The notes: a model not told the origin generated them from the letters alone. A DNA stretch of 64,000 nt from UBA935 sp031555615 (GCA_031555615.1 JAVBUF010000003.1:62001-126000), one strand, 5' to 3'. Numbered from the stretch's first letter, positions 7,642 through 15,870 are shown. Numbers and translations are program-made.

Positions 7642-9996
7642 TTATAAGTGCTTTCTCATAACCCGATATACTTCCTGGATATTAATGGGTTTTCCGATAT
7701 GCGCGTTCATTCTGGCCTTAAAGGCCTTGTCCACATCATCACTGAACACATTGGCCGTCATTGCAACTATGGGGATTTCTTCACATCCCGCATACCCGCT
7801 TTCACGAATCCTCATGGTTGCTGTATACCCATCCATCACCGGCATCTGGACATCCATAAAAATAAAATCATAACCTTGGGGACTGGCAGCATACATTTCC
7901 AGTGCCACCTGCCCATTTTCTGCTTCATACACGTTGGCATTAACCGCTTCCAAAATAAAACGGGTAATTTCACGATTAATCTCACTGTCTTCCACCACCA
8001 AAATATTTTTTCCGGTGTAATCGGGAAGATCCGCACTTTCCGGCAAAACACTGTTGCTTCTGTTTTCTGTTATTTTTTCAAAAAGTTCACCAAGAGCCGC
8101 TTCCAGTACCGGTTTCTGCAGAAAATAATTTATTCCTGCCGTTCTTGCCTGATCGGCAACACTTAAGGTTTCACTCATGGACATTAAGACCATGACCGGC
8201 GGTTCGGCCTGAATCTGGCCGGCTTCCCTGGCAAATTCAATTCCATTGATGCCAGGCAGATTATAATCAATCAGGACAATGCGGAAGGGATCCCGGGATT
8301 GCTGCTTCATCAGTTCTAATGCGTGTTCTCCCGATTCTGCCTCATCACAATCAATCTGATGTTCTGTCAATAGTTTCCCGATGATGACCCGAGTCAGCTT
8401 ACTGTCATCAATAATCAGGACCTTACCCGGATTCTGCCACTTGCTGCACTCTTCCCGGATTGGTTCAAAACGCGCGGTAAAGGTAAATGTACTTCCTTCA
8501 CCCGCTTTACTGTGGACCTGAATATTGCCGCCCATTTTCTCGACAATCGCTCTGGAAATAGCAAGTCCAAGACCGGTGCCGCCGAAACGTTTGGTGATAC
8601 TGCCGTCTGCCTGCCGGAAGGAATCAAAGATAAATGATAACTTATCCTCGGCTATCCCCAGTCCCTCATCCCTGACCGAAAATTCCAGAACCACTGACCG
8701 TTCTTCTTCCTGTTCCTTAACGTGAATATCAATATATATCTTTTTCTGTCCGGAAGAAAACTTGATCGCATTGGACAGCAGATTCATAATGACCTGGGAC
8801 AGCCTCATGGCATCTCCCATCAGCATCCGCGGGACTTCCCGGTCAATTTGGATCAATATTTCCTGTTCCTTTTGATACGCCTTGACCCCGGCCACAATCA
8901 TCAAATCAGACAGCATCTTTTCCAAATTAAAGGGCTCATATAATAATTCCAGATTTCCGGATTCAATTTTAGACATGTCCAAAATGTCATTTAACAAGTT
9001 GAGTAAATGGAGGGAAGATGTCTGCATCTTTGCCAGACAAACCTTAATATGATCCATATCCTCTGTCTTCATGGCAATCTCCAGCAATCCCATAATCGCC
9101 GTCATAGGTGTCCTGATTTCATGGCTCATATTGGACAGGAAATTACTTTTGGCCTGACTCGCCCGCTCCGCCGTGTCCTTCGCCTGTGCCAGCTCCTCCG
9201 AGCCCTCCTGAAGCTGCTTGGTCCGCTCCGTGATATCCACTGTCATACCAATCATACGCACCGGATTACCATAACTGTCGTAGGCCATTTTGGCTGAATT
9301 TTTAATATATTTTGTCACTCCATCGGGAAATTCCAGCTTGGCACTGGTCACCACCCGATCAATATTACTATCAAAATTTCTTAAAAAATCAAAAAAATCT
9401 TTATTTTTTTCATAATCCAAAATAGGTGTCAGATAGTCGGCCCACCCTGACAGAGTAAAAGGCTCTTTTTGTTCAAACCGGAAAAGCCTGGCAAAATTAT
9501 CCTCAAAGTAAAGTTTGCGCTCTTCCTCTCTCACATCTATCTCCCAGACCCCCGCATTGCTGGAATCCAATGCCACATCCAGACGTTCTTCAGATCTTTT
9601 CAGCTCCTGCGCCAGCAATTCTTTTTCAGTAACGTCTATAGCAACACCCAACAGACGAACTAATTTTCCTGCCGAATCATATACCGGTTTCACTGCATTG
9701 GTTATATAACGCTCCATGCCATCCTCATATCGATAATGATAAATATCGGAAAAAACAGGCTCATTATATCCTGACTCATATAACTCGACAATATTTTTTT
9801 TGGTTTCTTCGTCTGCCGCCAAGGACATCAAATGTAAAAAATGATTTTGAATGTCGGCTGTTCCGGCCCGGTCATAGCCCATAAGTCTGGCAAACCCCTG
9901 ATCATAGGTTACTTTCTTTTCTTCAAACTCCATCTCCCATGCTCCGCCTTTAATGGCCTCCAACATCTCGCCGAAATATTGATCTGCTGATCGCAT
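7642..9996 (-). CDS. Hybrid sensor histidine kinase with two PAS and two receiver domains
   Basis: 784 residues with no membrane segment, so cytoplasmic. Order: PAS with PAC (about 1-130), second PAS/PAC (about 130-265), HisKA with the phospho-accepting His near 292 in SNMSHEIRTP, HATPase_c (NLLSNAIKFS, DEGLGI, GGTGLGLAIS; about 395-520), receiver 1 (VLIIDDSKLTR, phospho-Asp in LIDYNLPG, Lys in QKPV) and receiver 2 (ILVVEDSEINREI, phospho-Asp in FMDVQMPVMDG, Lys in GKPI). All catalytic motifs are intact. No Hpt domain is fused; a free-standing Hpt protein is encoded at 15502-15870 and is a candidate phosphorelay partner (inference only). No DNA-binding output is fused. GAGGACATTAT precedes the start. 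Confidence 0.92.
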   Translation of the reverse strand: MRSADQYFGEMLEAIKGGAWEMEFEEKKVTYDQGFARLMGYDRAGTADIQNHFLHLMSLAADEETKKNIVELYESGYNEPVFSDIYHYRYEDGMERYITNAVKPVYDSAGKLVRLLGVAIDVTEKELLAQELKRSEERLDVALDSSNAGVWEIDVREEERKLYFEDNFARLFRFEQKEPFTLSGWADYLTPILDYEKNKDFFDFLRNFDSNIDRVVTSAKLEFPDGVTKYIKNSAKMAYDSYGNPVRMIGMTVDITERTKQLQEGSEELAQAKDTAERASQAKSNFLSNMSHEIRTPMTAIMGLLEIAMKTEDMDHIKVCLAKMQTSSLHLLNLLNDILDMSKIESGNLELLYEPFNLEKMLSDLMIVAGVKAYQKEQEILIQIDREVPRMLMGDAMRLSQVIMNLLSNAIKFSSGQKKIYIDIHVKEQEEERSVVLEFSVRDEGLGIAEDKLSFIFDSFRQADGSITKRFGGTGLGLAISRAIVEKMGGNIQVHSKAGEGSTFTFTARFEPIREECSKWQNPGKVLIIDDSKLTRVIIGKLLTEHQIDCDEAESGEHALELMKQQSRDPFRIVLIDYNLPGINGIEFAREAGQIQAEPPVMVLMSMSETLSVADQARTAGINYFLQKPVLEAALGELFEKITENRSNSVLPESADLPDYTGKNILVVEDSEINREITRFILEAVNANVYEAENGQVALEMYAASPQGYDFIFMDVQMPVMDGYTATMRIRESGYAGCEEIPIVAMTANVFSDDVDKAFKARMNAHIGKPINIQEVYRVMRKHL

Positions 9997-10199
9997 ATAA
10001 TGTCCTCGCCTTCTTCACAAAAAACGCTATTATTTCTCTATTATATTGCATTTTAGATCTTCTTTCAATCAGACACGCTCATTTTTATAAATTACCAGCC
10101 AGATATGTGTTATCGTATGAAAGATTATCATAAACAATGGATGCGACCGGTGGAAGAAACTACTGCTGGAATATCAGCAGTATAATCATATTGGAGGAA

Positions 10200-10228
10200 T
10201 CGACAAGCACCATAACATTTGTTATAAT
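10200..10228 (+). promoter_or_regulatory. Promoter of the leader-peptide/methyltransferase unit
   Basis: TCGACA (10200-10205), 17-base spacer, perfect TATAAT (10223-10228). The predicted transcript begins about 30 bases before the leader peptide start. In the upstream gap 9997-10199 I see only a 7-bp hairpin (10162-10181) and no supportable gene. Confidence 0.7.
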
Positions 10229-10261
10229 TAAAAAATCAGAATTTTACTTTGGAGGTTTGGG

Positions 10262-10297
10262 ATGAGAAAACAAATTAAATACTCGGTGCAGTTCTAA
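10262..10297 (+). CDS. 11-residue leader peptide upstream of methyltransferase
   Basis: ATG at 10262 opens an 11-codon reading frame, MRKQIKYSVQF, ending with TAA at 10295-10297. It has its own strong ribosome site, TTGGAGG, 6 bases before the start, and follows a good promoter. Its last codons (GTG CAG TTC) are the 5' arm of a 10-bp inverted repeat. This layout is that of leader peptides in ribosome-mediated attenuation of antibiotic-resistance genes (erm, cat and ABC-F types are the known examples). The peptide itself I do not recognise as a named leader. Function is inferred from arrangement only. Confidence 0.6.
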   Translation: MRKQIKYSVQF

Positions 10298-10359
10298 AAC
10301 TGACAACAGGTTGTATCGAGGCTAATTACAGGCGAAAGCTTATGTTGTTGAACTGCACC
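10285..10359 (+). promoter_or_regulatory. Candidate attenuator: inverted repeat spanning leader peptide end and methyltransferase 5' UTR
   Basis: GGTGCAGTTC (10285-10294) is perfectly complementary to GAACTGCACC (10350-10359). A competing small hairpin is possible: CAGTT (10289-10293) with AACTG (10298-10302), four-base loop. These are mutually exclusive pairings of the same 5' arm, which lies inside the leader codons a translating ribosome would cover. The methyltransferase ribosome site (GAAAGGAAGG, about 10382-10391) is outside the hairpin, and only three T follow the 3' arm, so whether control is at termination, translation or RNA stability is open. Confidence 0.55.
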
Positions 10360-10399
10360 TTTATGAATTGAAATTATATTTGAAAGGAAGGCAGTAATT

Positions 10400-11158
10400 A
10401 TGAATAAAAATGAATTATATAATATTTGGAAGCACGAGGAAGAAATTGCACATATTATTGGATGGGATTTTTCTCATATTCAAGGAAGATATGAAGTAGA
10501 GAATGATTTGCCTTGGGACTATGAAAAAATAGTACGAAGTTATTTACAGAATTCAACGCAAATAATGGACTATGATACAGGTGGTGCTGAATTCCTGCTA
10601 TCGCTGAATCATCCTTATAATATGACATCGGCTACAGAGGGGTATAAACCTAATGTGGAGCTTTGCAAGGAAAATTTGATTCCGTTAGGAATTAATTTCA
10701 AAGAGTGTTGTAACCCTGAGAATATTCCATTCACTGATGAGGCATTCGATTTGATAATTAATCGACATGGAGATTTTAATGTTGAGGAATTGTATCGTCT
10801 GCTAAAGAAAGATGGAATCATTATAACCGAACAGGTTGGCGAGGATAATGATAGAGATTTAGTTGAATTAATTCTTCCTAAAACAAAAAAGCCTTTTCCA
10901 CATTTGAATCTGAAGGAACAGCGAGTAATTTTTGAAAATGTGGGATTTCAGATTATTAAGGCAGAAGAAGCATTCAGACCAATCAAGTTTTATGATGTAG
11001 GAGCATTTGTTTGGTTCGCTCACATTATAGAATGGGAATTTCCAAATTTCTCGGTAGACAAATGTTTTGAATACCTTTTAGGCATGCAGGAAACAATTGA
11101 TAGGAAGGGTGTATTAGTAGGAACAATCCATCGTTTTCTAATTGTTGCTTCAAAATAG
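10400..11158 (+). CDS. Class I SAM-dependent methyltransferase
   Basis: 252 residues. N-terminal segment ends in IIGWDFSHIQGRY, then WDYEKIVRSYL, then a SAM-binding Rossmann core beginning IMDYDTGGAEFLLSL (motif I, residues about 54-68), an acidic strand-2 end (TSATEGYKPNV), LPFTD-like post-motif IPFTDEAFDLIINRHGDF, and GIIITEQVGEDND. This belongs to a common Firmicutes family of class I methyltransferases whose substrate is not established. It is lower in GC than many neighbours. Its position behind a leader peptide and inverted repeat, with its own promoter and terminator, suggests induction by a translation-affecting signal; methylation of rRNA or of a small-molecule inhibitor are both possible. 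Ribosome site GAAAGGAAGG precedes the ATG. Confidence 0.8.
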   Translation: MNKNELYNIWKHEEEIAHIIGWDFSHIQGRYEVENDLPWDYEKIVRSYLQNSTQIMDYDTGGAEFLLSLNHPYNMTSATEGYKPNVELCKENLIPLGINFKECCNPENIPFTDEAFDLIINRHGDFNVEELYRLLKKDGIIITEQVGEDNDRDLVELILPKTKKPFPHLNLKEQRVIFENVGFQIIKAEEAFRPIKFYDVGAFVWFAHIIEWEFPNFSVDKCFEYLLGMQETIDRKGVLVGTIHRFLIVASK

Positions 11159-11179
11159 ATTTTAAATCTATCACGTGTG

Positions 11180-11215
11180 ATAACTTCGGGTCAACTTGGC
11201 CCGAAGTTATTTTTT
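11180..11215 (+). terminator. Rho-independent terminator of the methyltransferase unit
   Basis: ATAACTTCGGG (11180-11190) pairs perfectly with CCCGAAGTTAT (11200-11210), nine-base loop, followed by a run of T to 11215. Strong 11-bp stem. Confidence 0.88.
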
Positions 11216-11335
11216 CCCGATTCATCAAAAAGATAAGCCTCATTTTGCATATGATATAGATGTTTTTACAATGAAACATGCTCTTTTTTTTCAAATCTTC
11301 ATAAAATACTACATCAAAATTAAAATGGAGGTTTT

Positions 11336-12340
11336 ATGAAAAGAATAATTTGTTTACTATTATGTGTCATTTTTACCCTCAGTACCCTTGTCGGCTGCGG
11401 CAAACCATCCGGAACTGCAGTTGGTGAAACTAAAGTCGTTCTCAACGAAGTTGCCCATTCCATTTTTTATTCGCCAATGTATGTGGCAATTGAAGAGGGA
11501 TATTTTGCGGAAGAGGGAATCGACCTCACACTTGTGACGGGATTTGGGGCCGATAAGACCATGACGGCAGTACTTACAAATGAAGCTGACATTGGTTTTA
11601 TGGGCAGTGAAGCTTCAATTTACACCTATATCGGCGGTGCGTCGGACAGTGTCGTAAATTTTGCTCAGCTCACCCAGCGGGCCGGCAATTTTCTGGTTGC
11701 CAGAGAACCGATTGAAAATTTCTCATGGGATATGCTGATCGGTACACAGGTTCTGGGTGGCCGGGCCGGCGGAATGCCGCAAATGGTCTTTGAATACATC
11801 CTGAAGAAAAATGGAATCGATCCTAAAGCCGATTTATCCATTGATCAAAGTATTGATTTTGGTTCCACTGCTGCCGCTTTTTCAGGCGGGCAGGGCCAGT
11901 TCACCGTTGAATTTGAGCCGCATGCAACCTCCCTGGAAACCAAAGGCGACGGTTACGTAGTGGCCTCCCTTGGCGAAAGCTCGGGTTATGTCCCCTATAC
12001 AGCCTTCTCTGCAAAAAGCAGTTATATAGAAGCCAATCCCGAAGTCATTCAAGGTTTTACCAATGCCCTGCAAAAAGGCATGGATTATGTTAACAGTCAT
12101 AGTCCCGAAGAAATTGCCAAGGTCATCAAACCGCAATTTGCCGAAACAGAATTGGATACCATTACCACCATCGTGACCAGATACTATGACCAAAATACAT
12201 GGAAAGACAATCTCATTTTCGACGAGGATGCCTTCACATTATTGCAAAATATTCTGGAAGAAGCCGGTGAACTATCCGAAAGAGTTCCCTATGATGCATT
12301 GGTAACTACCAAATATGCTGAAGCTGCAGCCAAAAAATAG
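11336..12340 (+). CDS. ABC transporter substrate-binding lipoprotein, NMT1/SsuA-ThiY type
   Basis: 334 residues. Signal peptide with lipobox LVGC (Cys about 21), so a membrane-tethered lipoprotein outside the cell. The mature part resembles the NMT1/THI5, SsuA and TauA binding-protein superfamily: FYSPMYVAIEEGYFAEEGID, the TAVLTNEADIGFMGSEA segment, and a C-terminal helix pattern ending VTTKYAEAAAKK. These proteins capture pyrimidine precursors, aromatic or sulfonated compounds, or similar small molecules; the ligand here cannot be assigned. It is an orphan: terminators flank it on both sides (11180-11215 and 12351-12387) and no permease or ATPase gene is adjacent. TGGAGG precedes the ATG. 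Confidence 0.85.
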   Translation: MKRIICLLLCVIFTLSTLVGCGKPSGTAVGETKVVLNEVAHSIFYSPMYVAIEEGYFAEEGIDLTLVTGFGADKTMTAVLTNEADIGFMGSEASIYTYIGGASDSVVNFAQLTQRAGNFLVAREPIENFSWDMLIGTQVLGGRAGGMPQMVFEYILKKNGIDPKADLSIDQSIDFGSTAAAFSGGQGQFTVEFEPHATSLETKGDGYVVASLGESSGYVPYTAFSAKSSYIEANPEVIQGFTNALQKGMDYVNSHSPEEIAKVIKPQFAETELDTITTIVTRYYDQNTWKDNLIFDEDAFTLLQNILEEAGELSERVPYDALVTTKYAEAAAKK

Positions 12341-12350
12341 TACTCAAATC

Positions 12351-12387
12351 AAAAAGACGCTTTGTCATCATTGCAAGGCGTCTTTTT
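12351..12387. terminator. Bidirectional terminator
   Basis: AAAAAGACGC (12351-12360) and GCGTCTTTTT (12378-12387) form a perfect 10-bp stem flanked by A and T runs, serving both the binding-protein gene and the converging aldo/keto reductase gene. Confidence 0.85.
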
Positions 12388-12397
12388 ACATCGTTAT

Positions 12398-13540
12398 TTA
12401 CTTTACCATTTCCAGCGTTTCCTCCACCAGGGCTAATTGCTGGCGTATCTTCAGCCGCTGTGGACATTTGGTTTCACAGATTCCACAGTCCCGGCAATCT
12501 TTATAGGTCTTCCCTTCCGGTTTTCCACAGTATGAGCGGTAGGCCTCCAGGGCATGATCCTTCAGTCCATAAACATTATAGTAAGTATATAAGTTAAAAA
12601 TATGAGGAATGTCAATCCCTGCCGGACAAGGCTGACAATATTTACATCCGGTACAATACAACTCGTTGAATTTGGTCAGCTGTTCCATGGCTTCGCCTAG
12701 CTGCCGCCACTCCGTTTCGCTCATGGCTGTATTATCTGCCGCTATGGCAGTATTTTTCTCCACCATATCTAAGGTTTGCATCCCCGACAATGCACAGATG
12801 AGATTGGGATTCCCCAATACAAATTTAAAAGCCAGTTCATACGTCGCTATGGATGGTTTTCCTGTGAGCTTGGTATATAAATCGGTGGGGGCCGAAAGCC
12901 GGCCGCCGCCGACCGGTCCCATAGCCACGGTACCAAGGCCCTTTTCATGGGCATATTTCAACATTTCTTCATTGCTGCGATCCAACAGATTATACTGCAC
13001 CAGCATACTTTCCATAGGGATCCCCCGCTCTATCGAGGCATCAATAATATGTTTGACAGCAGACGGATCATCATGAAAGGAAAATGAGATATGCCGGATC
13101 AACCCTTCTTCTTTAGCCCGTTCAGCTTCCTTCAGCAAATCCATTTTCATAATATGATTATCAAATGCCTGCCGGTTAATTCCCCAAAAATGATAAAAAT
13201 CAATATAGTCCGTATCCAGCCTTTTCAAGCTTGCTTCCAATGTCCGCCGGTAATCTTCCGGTGTCTTCACCAATTCCAGCGGCAGCTTGGTAGAAAGCAT
13301 TACTTCCTGGCGAAATCCCTTCACGGCCTTTCCCAGAGCTGCCTCGCTGTTTTTATTACAGTAAAAAGGTGCTGTATCAAAATAGTTGACACCTTGTTTA
13401 TAGGCATACCTGATCATTTCGCCGGTCTTATCATGATCAATATACCACTTGCCGTTTTCCTGATATTCGGGAAAACGCATACATCCAAATCCCAGTGCTG
13501 ATATCTGCTCGCCGGTTTTTCCAAATTCTCTGTATTGCAT
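12398..13540 (-). CDS. Aldo/keto reductase with C-terminal 4Fe-4S ferredoxin domain
   Basis: 380 residues. An aldo/keto reductase barrel starts at MQYREFGKTGEQISALGFGCMRFP; the catalytic region shows NYFDTAPFY (Asp, Tyr tetrad members) and STKLPLE (Lys), with an HFWGIN segment further on. The last ~100 residues carry two cysteine clusters, CTGCKYCQPCP and CRDCGICETKCP, typical of two [4Fe-4S] clusters in the COG1453 subfamily found in anaerobes. It probably reduces a carbonyl compound with electrons from ferredoxin or NAD(P)H; the substrate is not predictable. Monocistronic between a terminator and an unrelated operon. GGAGG precedes the ATG at 13540. Confidence 0.9.
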   Translation of the reverse strand: MQYREFGKTGEQISALGFGCMRFPEYQENGKWYIDHDKTGEMIRYAYKQGVNYFDTAPFYCNKNSEAALGKAVKGFRQEVMLSTKLPLELVKTPEDYRRTLEASLKRLDTDYIDFYHFWGINRQAFDNHIMKMDLLKEAERAKEEGLIRHISFSFHDDPSAVKHIIDASIERGIPMESMLVQYNLLDRSNEEMLKYAHEKGLGTVAMGPVGGGRLSAPTDLYTKLTGKPSIATYELAFKFVLGNPNLICALSGMQTLDMVEKNTAIAADNTAMSETEWRQLGEAMEQLTKFNELYCTGCKYCQPCPAGIDIPHIFNLYTYYNVYGLKDHALEAYRSYCGKPEGKTYKDCRDCGICETKCPQRLKIRQQLALVEETLEMVK

Positions 13541-13601
13541 AACATACCTCCGCTTTTGATAACTTCAGTATACCTCTGCCGCTGCATTACAGCAAGTCTT
13601 T

Positions 13602-13955
13602 TCACCCCAAATGCATATAACTGATTTGATTCACATACATCCAGTCAACCCAAGCCAGACTCAAGGTTATGAATAAGGCACATACGGTCATGATAATCGC
13701 CGGAATATCATAAACCACCTTGCATTGCTCCACAATCCGGCCATCACCTTCAATCACTTCATATGCTTTGTAACGGCTGCCCCGCAGAACCTCTAAACCC
13801 AAAAGAATCAGCACTACCGGCCACAAACGGAACACTGCCATGAAATTCAATGACGGCAAAACCAAATGGATCAAAAACAAAATCCCCAAAGCAATCAGGA
13901 CTACCCCAAAAGTTATCCCGCCCAGGCGGTGTACTCTGATCGTTTTATTTTCCAT
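13602..13955 (-). CDS. Small membrane protein with LiaF/DUF5668-like N-terminus
   Basis: 117 residues from the ATG at 13955; a GTG one codon earlier (13958) is possible, but AGGAGG lies 8 bases before the ATG. Two N-terminal membrane segments in the pattern GGITFGVVLIALGILFLI...LWPVVLILLGLEVL resemble the LiaI-LiaF-like/DUF5668 membrane unit; a further membrane segment sits near the C-terminus (about 90-108). It is the last gene of the ECF sigma operon; its ribosome site lies within the last codons of the preceding gene, so translation is probably coupled. Role inferred as envelope-stress related from the fold and operon. Confidence 0.65.
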   Translation of the reverse strand: MENKTIRVHRLGGITFGVVLIALGILFLIHLVLPSLNFMAVFRLWPVVLILLGLEVLRGSRYKAYEVIEGDGRIVEQCKVVYDIPAIIMTVCALFITLSLAWVDWMYVNQISYMHLG

Positions 13956-13958
13956 CAC

Positions 13959-14504
13959 TTACACCTCCTTAGAATCCTGCTCCGGTATTTCAAAAAGTGT
14001 TTTCTTTTTTCCCTGAATCATCTTAACTCCGGCAAAAATGACCACTACCGCTGCCACGATCTGCGGCACGATGGAATTAATATCCCTGACAATCCGCCGG
14101 AGTTCATCAGGCAGAAATCCTAACAACACCCTTATGCCGGTATTCCATAACAATATCACACCAAAACCAATCAGCAGGTATGCAATCCATTTCCGATACT
14201 TTTCCACATTTTCCCTTCCGCTGTCAAATAATCCTGCTCCAAGCAAATACTCATCCTCTATCCGGGCAAACTCTTCATCACTCAATCCGGCCAAATTATG
14301 GGCATGAAAAAATCCATAAAACCAGACTACGGCAATGATTAATAACAGGATGGGCATATCCAGTAATCCGGCGCAGGCACATAATCCGAAAAACAGTCCC
14401 ATCAGGCTTACACCGGCCTTCATAAATCCCATATACATTTCTGCCGCTCCCGGCAAAAAAGAAAACCAAAAGGTCCAAAATCTATTCTTTTTCTTTGTTA
14501 TCAT
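13959..14504 (-). CDS. Multi-pass membrane protein of the ECF sigma operon
   Basis: 181 residues, family not recognised. N-terminal FWTFWFSFLPGAAEMYMGFMKAG resembles the TM2-type membrane hairpin (short helix, G-rich turn, second helix). About four membrane segments lie at ~10-55, 50-70, 105-130 and 145-165, with a charged loop (EEFARIEDEYLL) between. It overlaps the upstream anti-sigma-like gene by 23 bases and the downstream small membrane gene starts immediately after its stop, so the four genes are a tight operon. Likely acts at the membrane with the sigma/anti-sigma pair. Function unknown. Confidence 0.65.
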   Translation of the reverse strand: MITKKKNRFWTFWFSFLPGAAEMYMGFMKAGVSLMGLFFGLCACAGLLDMPILLLIIAVVWFYGFFHAHNLAGLSDEEFARIEDEYLLGAGLFDSGRENVEKYRKWIAYLLIGFGVILLWNTGIRVLLGFLPDELRRIVRDINSIVPQIVAAVVVIFAGVKMIQGKKKTLFEIPEQDSKEV

Positions 14505-14871
14505 AATCTAAATCCTCCTGTTCAAATAAGTTATTGATTGTCATTATTTTGTTAAAAATTTTTGTTGATGTATCATTGATGGCATCGGTTCCCTTCTGGA
14601 GTACTGATTCCGACATCTGCCACTGATGATCCATGGGCACCTGGGGTGAAAAAAATACCAGGAACAATGCTGCTGCCATACCTGCTACAATTTTCATACT
14701 GTAGGTAAACATTTGAATCTTGGCTTGCCGTATTTTCTGAACAGCGCTCATATCCTGCCTGGTCAGGCCTTTCATTATCTCTTCCTTCAAATGCCCGGGA
14801 GCATAAAGGGGTTCTTTTTCCAATTCCTCTATCCATTTCATCAACTCTTCATCGGTGGGATATAAACTCAT
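14482..14871 (-). CDS. Single-pass membrane protein, probable anti-sigma factor
   Basis: 129 residues with one membrane helix (about 60-76, IVAGMAAALFLVFF). The N-terminal ~55 residues are cytoplasmic (ELMKWIEELEKEPLYAPGHLKEEIMKG), the C-terminal part outside. It starts 4 bases before the ECF sigma gene ends (overlap 14868-14871), the classic arrangement of an anti-sigma factor with its sigma. The zinc-binding HxxxCxxC of ZAS anti-sigma factors is absent, so this would be a non-zinc type. The role is inferred from position and topology, not from recognisable family sequence. Confidence 0.65.
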   Translation of the reverse strand: MSLYPTDEELMKWIEELEKEPLYAPGHLKEEIMKGLTRQDMSAVQKIRQAKIQMFTYSMKIVAGMAAALFLVFFSPQVPMDHQWQMSESVLQKGTDAINDTSTKIFNKIMTINNLFEQEDLDYDNKEKE

Positions 14872-15386
14872 ACAGCTTCCTCCTTTCCGTACATTTTCCG
14901 CAGCATGTCTCTGGCGCGATAAATTTGTGTCTGAATGGTTTTTACCTTTTGCTTCCTTAGTGCTGCAATTTCCACAACACTTTTTTCCTTCAGATAATAT
15001 TCTCTGGCGATTTCATCATAGGGCGGTTTTAATTGTTCACAACAGTTTGAAATTTTTTGTTTTACTTCATTTTCAATACAGATTTGTTCCGGTAAATTAC
15101 TCTTTTCCTCCTGTGCTTGAAAAAAGTCGTCCTGAGTTGGAATTTGCCGGCGGCCGGCGCTTCGCAGATAATCTATGCTCTTATTGGTGGCAATTCTGCA
15201 AATCCAGGCTTTTTCATTTACACCGTCAAAGCTGTCCATTTTCTGATACGCCGATAAGAATGTTTCCTGGGTTAAATCTTCAGCGGCAAAATAATCGCCG
15301 GAAATCTTATAGCAGATAGAAAAAACAAGTTTTTGGTAACAGTCTATCATATCCGCCAGTCTATATGACGCACTTATTTTTTCCAC
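14868..15386 (-). CDS. ECF-type RNA polymerase sigma factor
   Basis: 172 residues. Region 2 is seen in YQKLVFSICYKISGDYFAAEDLTQETFLSAYQKM and AWICRIATNKSIDYLR; region 4 in LKPPYDEIAREYYLKEKSVVEIA...IQTQIYRARDMLRK. Group IV sigma factors direct RNA polymerase to a small stress regulon, usually including their own operon. The apparent start is a GTG at 15386 with AGAGG almost touching it; another in-frame ATG lies 12 codons in but would cut region 2, so the GTG is preferred with some doubt. Followed by an overlapping anti-sigma-like gene and two membrane genes. I could not find a convincing ECF-type promoter upstream. Confidence 0.9.
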   Translation of the reverse strand: MEKISASYRLADMIDCYQKLVFSICYKISGDYFAAEDLTQETFLSAYQKMDSFDGVNEKAWICRIATNKSIDYLRSAGRRQIPTQDDFFQAQEEKSNLPEQICIENEVKQKISNCCEQLKPPYDEIAREYYLKEKSVVEIAALRKQKVKTIQTQIYRARDMLRKMYGKEEAV

Positions 15387-15467
15387 CCTCTTTCATTTCA
15401 ACTTTGTCACGTGACTGCATTTCATAATATATAACGAAACCATTTTCTATTTGTCTTCAATTATTTT

Positions 15468-15499
15468 TAAAAAACGCTCAGGAATTTTCCCAAGCGCTT
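15468..15499 (-). terminator. Terminator of the DUF1836/Hpt transcript
   Basis: On the reverse strand an AGCGCTTGGG arm pairs with TTCCTGAGCGTT, about 11 bp including G-T wobbles, followed by a run of T. It directly follows the Hpt gene stop. Confidence 0.75.
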
Positions 15500-15501
15500 T
15501 A

Positions 15502-15870
15502 TTACTTATATTTTCTAATTAAATTCAATAACTCTTCATATTTATTTAAAAGAATTTCCACTTCTTCGTTCCATAATACATCCCATACATCATTTCCTTT
15601 TTTGATTGCTTCACAATGCTGCCCTGCCATTTCACTAAGTTCTGCCGCTCCGATGGTTGCCGCTATATTTTTCAAGGCATGGATCTCCAAATAATAACCT
15701 TTTATATCCTGGATTGAGACGCATCGTCTGATCAGCTTTTCCTTTTCCGGCCCCTCTTCCAAAACGGTATCCAGCACTTCATGATACAGTTCTTCACTTC
15801 CGGAACAGTAGTAAAGTCCTTTTTCCGTATCAATCCCCTTATTTTTTAACCTCTTTATCCGTCTTTTCAC
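15502..15870 (-). CDS. Free-standing Hpt (histidine phosphotransfer) domain protein
   Basis: 122 residues, all helical, no membrane segment. The Hpt signature is EIHALKNIAATIGAAELSEMA around residues 63-83, with the phosphorylatable His in HALKN followed by a GA pair; helices on both sides complete a four-helix bundle. Free Hpt proteins shuttle phosphate between hybrid kinases and response regulators; the hybrid kinase at 7642-9996 has no fused Hpt and is a candidate partner (inference). It overlaps the end of the DUF1836 gene by 32 bases. The start is a GTG at 15870 with a weak ribosome site, so the true start may be a little downstream. Confidence 0.75.
   Translation of the reverse strand: MKRRIKRLKNKGIDTEKGLYYCSGSEELYHEVLDTVLEEGPEKEKLIRRCVSIQDIKGYYLEIHALKNIAATIGAAELSEMAGQHCEAIKKGNDVWDVLWNEEVEILLNKYEELLNLIRKYK

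Noticed and set aside
10120..10231. Short open stretches with protein-like sequence (e.g. LLLEYQQYNHIGG) just before the leader peptide promoter
   Set aside because: No start codon with ribosome site, too short, and the stretch overlaps a good promoter. A gene remnant is possible but cannot be supported.
15387..15467. Autoregulatory ECF-type promoter before the sigma gene
   Set aside because: No convincing GAAC-type -35 with a matching -10 was found on the reverse strand.
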